Below, piece by piece: positions 1 to 5,417 of a stretch of DNA of 13,738 nt; position 1 is the stretch's first letter, and each line of letters begins with the position of its first letter. A program made the translations under genes and the position numbers. Under the pieces are notes generated by a model. It was not told where the DNA came from. It saw only the letters and a list, made by a program, of their open reading frames with translations, and did no database searches. This stretch comes from Candidatus Methanofilum arcanum (GTDB taxonomy: Archaea > Halobacteriota > Methanomicrobia > Methanomicrobiales > Methanospirillaceae), in the NCBI GenBank assembly GCA_031285085.1, contig JAITWW010000076.1, positions 1 through 13,738 of the forward strand, in the 5' to 3' direction.

Positions 1-78
1 GGAGTCTAGTCCGGGAAGGCGGTGGCCTTGAAAGCCACTGGCGCTCGCGCCTCGGGAGTTCAACTCTCTCCCTCGGCG
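1..78 (+). tRNA. tRNA-Ser (UGA), 5' end cut by the window
   Basis: This is the 3' nine-tenths of a serine tRNA. The anticodon stem (22-26 with 34-38) closes the 7-base loop CTTGAAA, which gives anticodon TGA at 29-31, reading UCA codons. A long variable arm follows (GGCG/CGCC around 40-51), as expected for class II tRNA-Ser. The T arm is 54-58 with 66-70, including one G-T pair and the TTCAACT loop. The 3' acceptor strand CCTCGGC is at 71-77, with the serine-type discriminator G at 78. The CCA end is not encoded; the next bases are TGA. The 5' acceptor strand and the start of the D arm lie outside the window. Confidence 0.95.
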
Positions 79-406
79 TGATCTTTTCTCTTGCGATTGA
101 CATATAGGTTATTGTATTGTGCCGTTTTGTTCAATATAGGATTTTCCTTTGTTTTGCTGTGTTGTATCCTACATCCCTGAAAAGTTTTACACTCCTCACT
201 TCGCGGTTTTTTTTGATAGGAGTTATGCAGAACTGCCCTCTCGTAAACCATAGTATATGAAAAAATCTATTTGATTAATTGTTTCAGGTTGATAAAAGTT
301 TACACCCTGTTTGTTTTTGCGTAACTTCTATTAGTACTCTGGTGAAATGAGGGGTAAATGAGAAACAGGAACGAATATACGTAATAAAAAACAAAATTGG
401 TGCGAG
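79..406. other. Intergenic region between tRNA-Ser and the Sel1-repeat gene
   Basis: There is no convincing gene in this 328-base stretch. A pyrimidine-rich run right after the tRNA (83-93) could end its transcript. A T-run element is at 197-214. The short sequence AAAAGTTT(T)ACAC occurs at 180-192 and again at 294-305. TAGGAT/ATCCTA arms around 138-171 could fold, but the loop is large. Near the Sel1 gene, GGTGA at 341-345 and GAGGGG at 349-354 look like ribosome binding sites, but the ATG codons after them (347 and 358) run into stops within 5 and 9 codons. One minus-strand open frame overlaps the tRNA and looks random. Confidence 0.5.
197..214 (+). terminator. T-run terminator-like element, copy 1
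   Basis: The sequence CACTTCGCGGTTTTTTTT ends in eight T, which is the usual form of an archaeal terminator. It closely matches a second element just after the Sel1 gene (1109-1125). It lies over 100 bases after the tRNA, so it may end a tRNA read-through transcript or a small unidentified RNA. No transcript can be proved from sequence. Confidence 0.4.
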
Positions 407-1048
407 TTGGTTACATTGACCAGATGTAAAGAAAGTACATTCTTGATCATAGCAGGGATTGTGTTGCTCTTATCCCTACCTGTATATGGAGATACATTGG
501 AAACAACAGATATAGATGCTTTGTTAGCAGAGGCTACAGAAGGTGATGCCATTGCACAATTCAATTTGGGTATGGCTTATGCATACCCTTTGGACTATGA
601 AAATGTAGAGCCGGACTTTGAAAAAGCCGTAGAATGGTTTACAAAAGCTGCTGACCAAGGGCATGTTGATGCACAATTCTATTTGGGTCAGTGTTATAGA
701 GCAGGCAATGGAGTAGAGCCGGATTTTGAAAAAGCCGTAGAATGGTATACGAAAGCCGCTGACCAAGGGCATGCTCCTGCACAATCCATTTTGGGTGTGT
801 GTTATGAAATGGGTAATGGAGTAGCGAAAGACCTGGAAAAAGCCGTAGAATGGTATACAAAAGCCGCTGACCAAGGGTATGCTAGTGCACAATACAGTTT
901 GGGTCTGTGTTATGAAAACGGTAAAGGAGTAGCGATAGACAAGGAAAAAGCTCTAGAATGGTATACGAAAGCCGTTGAATCCGCTAAGCCAGGGCCTTAT
1001 GTTCAGGCACAAACCAGAATGAATAAGCTACAAGCCAGCTTAAAATAG
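407..1048 (+). CDS. Secreted or membrane-anchored Sel1-repeat protein
   Basis: This is a 213-residue protein of Sel1-like repeats (TPR-related alpha-helical hairpins that usually mediate protein-protein contacts). Residues 11-28 form a hydrophobic segment (FLIIAGIVLLLSLPVYG) that looks like a signal peptide or anchor, so the rest is probably outside the cytoplasm. Four repeats follow at about 48-86, 87-122, 123-158 and 159-194. Each carries AxAQxxLGxxY and EKAVEWYTKAADQG. The first has a 3-residue insertion; the rest are exactly 36 residues long. A TTG start at 407 is used because GGTG lies at 399-402 and no in-frame ATG is available: the upstream ATG at 347 is followed by a stop at 359. TTG at 416 is an alternative, and a frameshifted longer start cannot be excluded. 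It is the only plus-strand protein gene here and lies beside a tRNA, so it may be an acquired accessory gene. Its partner is unknown. Confidence 0.8.
   Translation: MVTLTRCKESTFLIIAGIVLLLSLPVYGDTLETTDIDALLAEATEGDAIAQFNLGMAYAYPLDYENVEPDFEKAVEWFTKAADQGHVDAQFYLGQCYRAGNGVEPDFEKAVEWYTKAADQGHAPAQSILGVCYEMGNGVAKDLEKAVEWYTKAADQGYASAQYSLGLCYENGKGVAIDKEKALEWYTKAVESAKPGPYVQAQTRMNKLQASLK
605..1000 (+). repeat. 108-base tandem repeat encoding Sel1 units
   Basis: Four units start near 605, 713, 821 and 929, spaced exactly 108 bases (36 codons). The core GAAAAAGCCGTAGAATGGT is unchanged in the first three units, and GCTGACCAAGGG also recurs. The match at synonymous positions points to recent unit duplication or gene conversion rather than ancient protein-level conservation. 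The fourth unit has diverged most. Confidence 0.85.
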
Positions 1049-1108
1049 GTAAAACTCCCTTTGAAATTTTTGCCTAGATCTATTACCAGCAAATAGATTA
1101 ATAACCCA

Positions 1109-1138
1109 CATTTCGCAGTTTTTTTCTTCCTATTTTTT
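1109..1138 (+). terminator. T-rich terminator of the Sel1 gene
   Basis: CATTTCGCAGTTTTTTT (1109-1125) followed by TTCC and a second T-run (1133-1138) lies 60 bases after the Sel1 stop codon. It matches the element at 197-214 at about 15 of 17 positions. The gene pair is convergent here. No comparable T-run is visible on the minus strand for the gene ending at 1151. Confidence 0.6.
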
Positions 1139-1150
1139 CCGTACCTTCGA

Positions 1151-3109
1151 TTAATACCGAAGTGGTGGGAGTGTATCTATTTTCCACATACTGTATTGAT
1201 TAAGATCTCTCCACTCAAAGACAACAACAATCTCACAAGGCGTTCTTCGCTCTCTCTCTCCGTGGTTCCAAATATACTCCCCTCGAATACTTGCCTCATT
1301 GTTTCGAAGATCAACACTATATATTTTGAAATCTTTCAGAACTATTCCCGCATGTCGCATTGCTACAAAGTACTGGTAGATCTCATCCAGCGTATACATA
1401 TCACTTATTCGCTTTGATAGCGCATCTGAAATATGTTCTCCATATGCTCCATCTCTGAAATTGTCTGCATTATAGAGTGCAATAAACTTTTGAATATCAA
1501 AAGGAATGAGATAGGGCTCGGAATAAACAGGCACAACCCCTGAGCTTATATCAATAGCTTGTTTTGCAGCAGAGAGAAGAATCAGATCAGAGCTGTATGT
1601 CTCAAGCACTGCTCTATCACGGTAGAGTATGGCTTCATTTCCATATCCGTGTGCATACTCACTTTCAAGCCGTAACATGAGCTGAATAATTTCTGCTGGG
1701 TACCCCCATGCTGTTTGATAGGACTCATTTCCAGCTTCCCATCTTAGTATCCCTTGGTACATGGAGCTCGATGGAGGAATTGAATCAAATGCAATACTCC
1801 ATGGGATTATTGTATCCTCTTCCTCCTCTTCACGTACTGCACTGTCTATGATAAGTGTTCCACGCAGCACTGGTAAAGAGCCATACAGCTCAGCATCTGT
1901 AATGGTAAATCCAGATACAATAGCCTTTGTTATCTTTAAATCAGTGATCTGTTGAGTCATCACCCCTTTCATCTCTTCATCTGCAATATGTGCTGTTGTA
2001 ATGGCAGTGAAATAATCATACGCTGGCGTTATATCTTTACGCTCAAACAATGATATGAGATTTCTCAGTTCTCGCTGAATAAAAAGAGCAAGTAACAAAG
2101 GCTCTGTCTCTCTTTTCACCGGCTCAGGAGTTTGGATAAGGATATCCACTTGATAGGAGTTTAATGCATTTGTTTGAATATCAAAGAGATACTCTCCTTC
2201 CCCTGCAAAAATATTCTCTCTCCATGGACGAGGATCCCAGTTGATGTTTTCATATTTTTTATCATCCTTTGCCTCCTCCTGCTCTCCAAATATTCCAGCC
2301 CACATGCGTGAATCAAGATTTGTCTCTGTTATTGTCTTTACAATCTTCCCTGTTTCTGCATCGATGACTGTAATCGAAAAACGAGGATTATCGACAGCAT
2401 ATGACTCAAATCTCACTTTTTCATCATTGTTACTGTCTCTTGTTGCAATGGGACTGTACATCTTTTCAAATGCCCAGCTGTTTTTATCTCCAATATCAGC
2501 ACTTGGCTTTGCATTTCGTACAAACTCAGGAACATCTACCGTATATGAGATGATAAAGTAACTTGCATCTATCTCAATTGGTTCTGTTATTGTTGAATAT
2601 CTCCCAGTATAACTTTGGAGTACCCTTGATTCCAAAACTTGTGCAAATGAGTACCGAGTATCTTCCTTATCTGGATATACTCTTTGTACAATCTGCATCC
2701 CTTCTCCATTTATTCTGTATCTTCCAATCTCACGAGGAACTGTCTCTTGTTCGATGGAGGAAGCTTTCGTTGGTTGAAGAGTCGGTGGTTTTTCAGGAAG
2801 TAAAGGAACCGCTGGTATGCCTGCCTCTCTTCTTTGTGCAGAACTTGGTATTGGTATTGGTGTGTGAGGAACAACACTTTTGTATGTTATGAGCACGGTT
2901 GGTGCTCTACTCACTGCAATACTTTCTTCCTTTTGTTCAAGGACTGATCTTTGCATTGGTGTCTGTGTTTCTTCTGCTGTGATCAGATTTTCTCCTTCAT
3001 TTGGAACAATTGTGACCTGTTGGCCAGTAAGTGCAGGCTTTACAAAAATTGCTAAAATGAAAATAATTACAACTGTTGCAACAATAGCAAGAAAACCATT
3101 CTTATCCAT
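1151..3109 (-). CDS. Membrane-anchored extracellular protein, two or three domains, unknown function
   Basis: This is a 652-residue protein that I cannot assign to a named family. Residues 6-27 are one hydrophobic helix followed by KPALTGQ, which suggests an N-in, C-out anchor. A Pro/Thr/Glu-rich linker runs to about 130. Residues about 165-328 form a beta-rich domain (YTGRYSTITEPIEI, NPRFSITVIDAETGKIVKT, ENIFAGEGEYLFDI, SYQVDILIQTPEP). The same domain appears in the protein encoded just upstream. Residues about 340-470 and 535-650 each look like helices followed by strands, the latter ending in MWKIDTLPPL; an NTF2/cystatin-like fold is my guess. A run of seven acidic residues lies near 426-432. 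The start is supported by GAGGA at 3114-3118, 4 bases before ATG. The 44-base gap to the upstream paralogue suggests cotranscription. It may bind or process something at the cell surface, but no catalytic motif is visible. Confidence 0.85.
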   Translation of the reverse strand: MDKNGFLAIVATVVIIFILAIFVKPALTGQQVTIVPNEGENLITAEETQTPMQRSVLEQKEESIAVSRAPTVLITYKSVVPHTPIPIPSSAQRREAGIPAVPLLPEKPPTLQPTKASSIEQETVPREIGRYRINGEGMQIVQRVYPDKEDTRYSFAQVLESRVLQSYTGRYSTITEPIEIDASYFIISYTVDVPEFVRNAKPSADIGDKNSWAFEKMYSPIATRDSNNDEKVRFESYAVDNPRFSITVIDAETGKIVKTITETNLDSRMWAGIFGEQEEAKDDKKYENINWDPRPWRENIFAGEGEYLFDIQTNALNSYQVDILIQTPEPVKRETEPLLLALFIQRELRNLISLFERKDITPAYDYFTAITTAHIADEEMKGVMTQQITDLKITKAIVSGFTITDAELYGSLPVLRGTLIIDSAVREEEEEDTIIPWSIAFDSIPPSSSMYQGILRWEAGNESYQTAWGYPAEIIQLMLRLESEYAHGYGNEAILYRDRAVLETYSSDLILLSAAKQAIDISSGVVPVYSEPYLIPFDIQKFIALYNADNFRDGAYGEHISDALSKRISDMYTLDEIYQYFVAMRHAGIVLKDFKIYSVDLRNNEASIRGEYIWNHGERERRTPCEIVVVFEWRDLNQYSMWKIDTLPPLRY

Positions 3110-3153
3110 CTATTCCTCGCGTATTTCGTAAAAATAATAGAAATGGTGGTAGC

Positions 3154-3792
3154 TCACTCCGCAATGTATTTCTCAGGAACCATTATTTGGATCTTATACT
3201 GTGTGATATCTTTTGCATTGATGGAGATATAGTACGTATACCCACCCTTGTAGAACCTATTCTCTACTGGATCTGGTTTTTTCTCTGGCTTAAATGTCAT
3301 TGTTCTAATAATTGAATCAATTCCATTCTCTATCTCATGTACATCTATTGAAAACTCAGGTGTTTTAACTTCATCATACCCGATCTCATAGTGTACTTCC
3401 CAGTATGGCACAGGAATGACAAACTTCTCAGTTGCTCCTGAGTAACGACCTACTATTTCAGCATAATTTGTCATCTGAATATTTGGCATAGGATTCTCAG
3501 GATCTGGTTGCCATGTCATACCTACAGGCTCTGAGGGTGTCTGTGTTGGAGAAAATGTTGGTGTACTATGTTGTGTTGGGATCGGATCTGGCACTTGCGT
3601 TAGAGCAGGTGAATATGTTGGTTGAGTGGACTCCATATCAACCCATCCAGCTTCAAATGTTTGTTCTTCCTCAAGCGTTTTTTCTGGTAAAAAAGTGGCT
3701 GACTGTCCGGTAATGAGTGGTTTAAAAACCACTGCCATTAGTAAAACAATGGCAATTGCGGCCACGATGACCATTACATCTTCTCTCTCCAT
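3154..3792 (-). CDS. Membrane-anchored extracellular protein, short paralogue of the next gene
   Basis: This is a 212-residue protein of unknown function. A single hydrophobic helix (about residues 5-24) is followed by KPLITGQ, nearly the same anchor as the KPALTGQ of the 652-residue product encoded downstream. Residues 35-100 are a Pro/Thr/Ser-rich stalk with TPTFSPTQTPSEP-like stretches, typical of an extended and possibly glycosylated linker. Residues about 112-208 are a beta-rich domain (IVGRYSGATEKFVIP, TPEFSIDVHEIENG, VENRFYKGGYTYYISI, QYKIQIMVPE) that lines up strand by strand with residues 165-328 of the downstream protein. It lacks that protein's C-terminal half. The ribosome binding site is weak (GGAAAA shortly before ATG). 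The gene probably leads a two-gene operon. A binding or structural surface role is inferred only. Confidence 0.85.
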   Translation of the reverse strand: MEREDVMVIVAAIAIVLLMAVVFKPLITGQSATFLPEKTLEEEQTFEAGWVDMESTQPTYSPALTQVPDPIPTQHSTPTFSPTQTPSEPVGMTWQPDPENPMPNIQMTNYAEIVGRYSGATEKFVIPVPYWEVHYEIGYDEVKTPEFSIDVHEIENGIDSIIRTMTFKPEKKPDPVENRFYKGGYTYYISINAKDITQYKIQIMVPEKYIAE

Positions 3793-3929
3793 AGTTTTCC
3801 GTGCCTATGTATATCAAATCATGAAATTGTGTACAGTGCAGTCAATATCTTCATCTATTTAGATAAAGATTTTTTGATTTTTTAGTATCGCATTATAATG
3901 GGAAAAAAGAAAGAATTTGGTTGATTACA
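3793..3929 (-). promoter_or_regulatory. Likely promoter region of the paralogous surface-protein pair
   Basis: This 137-base A+T-rich spacer separates the trmJ-like gene from the surface-protein pair. Read on the minus strand it holds several TATA-like stretches: TTATAAT around 3891-3897, TTTATCTAAATAG around 3857-3869, and TTTGATATACATA about 14-26 bases before the start codon. I cannot choose between them. It also contains the T-rich run that probably ends the preceding transcript. Confidence 0.35.
3900..3917 (-). terminator. T-rich terminator after the trmJ-like gene
   Basis: On the minus strand, AAATTCTTTCTTTTTTCC begins about 12 bases after the trmJ-like stop codon. Pyrimidine-rich, T-dominated tracts of this kind end transcription in archaea without needing a hairpin. 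Confidence 0.5.
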
Positions 3930-4631
3930 TCATTTTTTCCCAAAATTAATCCGATCTTGTGCCCGACGCATAAGCCCATGTATAGTGGATACCTCACGCC
4001 ACGTGAGTTTCATCCTCCCAAGCACCCTTCGTATGAGAATCATGGTATTTTCCCGCTTAAAATCAGGGTGTTCGACATCATCTAAGAACTCAGCTATGTG
4101 GATGTAAAGTTGATCCATCTCTTTTGGTGTTGCAAGTGGGATAGCAACAGTAGGTTTTAGATGAGAGAGTTCATAACAGATGATCGCGACGACATGAGAT
4201 AGATTTGCGATTGGGTAGATTTCTGATGTTGGAAGTGTACAGATAATATCACACCGTTTCACCTCTTCATTATTGAGGCCCCAGTTCTCTCTGCCAAAAA
4301 GAATTGAGACAGTCCCATCTACATCGCCTAAAAACTCTCGTAGTTCCTGGGGGGTGTAAAAAGGCATACGCATTGGATGGCATGCTGACTTTGAGACTGA
4401 ACCTGTTGTCGCAATCGTTATATTGCTTGTTTCAAATACCTCATCAAGAGTAAGGTATGAAGCATTTTCAAGCACATCTTTTGCATGAGATGCACGAGCA
4501 ACCCCTTCATCTCTGATCTCACATGGATTTATAAGCACCAGCTCAGTGAATCCAAAATTTTTCATTGCACGGGCGGCAAATCCGATATTTCCATCATATA
4601 ATGGTTCAACAAGTACAATTCTAATACGCAT
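3930..4631 (-). CDS. trmJ: TrmJ-like tRNA 2'-O-methyltransferase (SPOUT family)
   Basis: This is a 233-residue SPOUT/TrmH-family RNA 2'-O-methyltransferase, closest by motif to TrmJ. Known archaeal and bacterial TrmJ enzymes use S-adenosylmethionine to methylate the ribose of tRNA position 32 in the anticodon loop. Motif 1 is VEPLYDGNIGFAARAMKNFG (residues 8-27) with N15 and catalytic-type R21. Motif 2 is LFGRENWGLNNEE (111-123). Motif 3 is LPTSEIYPIANLSH (133-146), the part that forms the trefoil-knot SAM site. The C-terminal helical part (about 165-233) matches the TrmJ extension. The start is the only sensible ATG, but no Shine-Dalgarno is visible. GTTAAAAAA about 16-24 bases upstream could be a TATA box for an almost leaderless transcript. 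It lies 36 bases after the GGGP synthase gene, so cotranscription is also possible. The exact target nucleotide is inferred. Confidence 0.92.
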   Translation of the reverse strand: MRIRIVLVEPLYDGNIGFAARAMKNFGFTELVLINPCEIRDEGVARASHAKDVLENASYLTLDEVFETSNITIATTGSVSKSACHPMRMPFYTPQELREFLGDVDGTVSILFGRENWGLNNEEVKRCDIICTLPTSEIYPIANLSHVVAIICYELSHLKPTVAIPLATPKEMDQLYIHIAEFLDDVEHPDFKRENTMILIRRVLGRMKLTWREVSTIHGLMRRAQDRINFGKK

Positions 4632-4667
4632 AAATGAGATGTACGCTTTTTTAACACATGAAAAATG

Positions 4668-5354
4668 TTATTGAACCGCCTGAACGGTCTCAATAAGCGT
4701 TGTAATTCCTTTGTCATATACTGCATTTCCAACAACAATCGTATCTGCATAATTGGCCATCTCTCTGGCTTTTTCTGCCGAATCAATCCCTCCACCATAG
4801 TAGAGGTGGGCATGTTCAAGAACCTCACGTGTTGCTTTAACAATTGCTGGATCCCCATAGGTACCACTATATTCAAGATATACAATGGGGAAATGGAAGT
4901 ACTGATCTGCAACTTCAGCATATGCACATACCTGTTGTGCATCAATGCAGCAGTCTGCTTTCGTAACCTTTCCAACTGATGATGCTGGATTTAAGACAAT
5001 GTATGCTTCTGGAATCACCTTTTTCCAGTCAATCTGTTGTGAAAGCACCCACTCTCGATGCTTCCCTACAATCCAGCGTGCATCTTCTGTATTCATGACG
5101 CTTGCAATAAATAACAGATCAATCTCGTGATCAATAACTGACTCAGGACCTGGTGGCTCAACAACTAAAGGTAAACCATAGTCTTTTACCTGATCACGGA
5201 GAATTTGCATGTTTTCATGAGTAATATTTAGTGTTCCTGATAAAATGAGTGCATCGGTTCCACTTGTTGCAACTGCGCAAATGTCTTCTTCACTGAGGTG
5301 TTTATCAGGATCCAGCTTTGTCACATGTCCCCAATTTTTCCATTTTATCTGCAT
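4668..5354 (-). CDS. Geranylgeranylglyceryl phosphate synthase (group I)
   Basis: This 228-residue TIM-barrel enzyme makes the first ether bond of archaeal membrane lipids, joining geranylgeranyl diphosphate to sn-glycerol-1-phosphate. The KLDPDK motif (13-18) starts the barrel. YLEYSGTYGDP (159-169) is the signature that binds glycerol phosphate, YYGGGI (185-190) and VVGNAVY (207-213) form the phosphate-binding loops, and VEPPGPESV (65-73) lies in an earlier loop. The length is normal for group I. ATG at 5354 has AGGT seven bases upstream; two nearer ATG triplets (5361, 5358) are out of frame. It sits 62 bases after topA, across a stem-loop, and 36 bases before the trmJ-like gene. The heptaprenyl (PcrB) relatives of bacteria share the fold, but the archaeal setting favours GGGP synthase. 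Confidence 0.95.
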   Translation of the reverse strand: MQIKWKNWGHVTKLDPDKHLSEEDICAVATSGTDALILSGTLNITHENMQILRDQVKDYGLPLVVEPPGPESVIDHEIDLLFIASVMNTEDARWIVGKHREWVLSQQIDWKKVIPEAYIVLNPASSVGKVTKADCCIDAQQVCAYAEVADQYFHFPIVYLEYSGTYGDPAIVKATREVLEHAHLYYGGGIDSAEKAREMANYADTIVVGNAVYDKGITTLIETVQAVQ

Positions 5355-5383
5355 ACATCATACCTACGTACACATACTATCAC

Positions 5384-5417
5384 AAGCAGCATGAAAAAAG
5401 ATTTTGGAATGCTGCTT
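5384..5417 (-). terminator. Stem-loop with T-run directly after topA
   Basis: A perfect 9-base inverted repeat, AAGCAGCAT (5384-5392) and ATGCTGCTT (5409-5417), encloses a 16-base loop. Read on the minus strand the loop contains a TCTTTTTT tract. The repeat touches the first base of the topA stop codon. It could terminate or process the long gatCAB-topA transcript before the GGGP synthase gene. A hairpin with the T-run in its loop is not the classical bacterial form, so the role is uncertain. Confidence 0.5.

Noticed and set aside
83..180. C/D box guide RNA after the tRNA
   Set aside because: Only loose CTGA and TGATC matches exist; properly spaced C, D', C' and D boxes are not found.
60..251. 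Minus-strand open frame of 63 codons beside the tRNA
   Set aside because: It overlaps the T arm and acceptor of tRNA-Ser, has no recognisable protein pattern, and lies in a region with terminator-like T-runs.
524..892. Minus-strand 122-codon frame opposite the Sel1 gene
   Set aside because: Its apparent internal repeats simply mirror the 108-base repeats of the Sel1 gene on the other strand.
605..1000. Possible CRISPR array in the 108-base repeats
   Set aside because: The repeats are coding, contiguous and in frame; they are Sel1 units.
4562..4975. Minus-strand 137-codon frame across the GGGP synthase and trmJ-like junction
   Set aside because: It is a shifted-frame reading through two well-supported genes and resembles no family.
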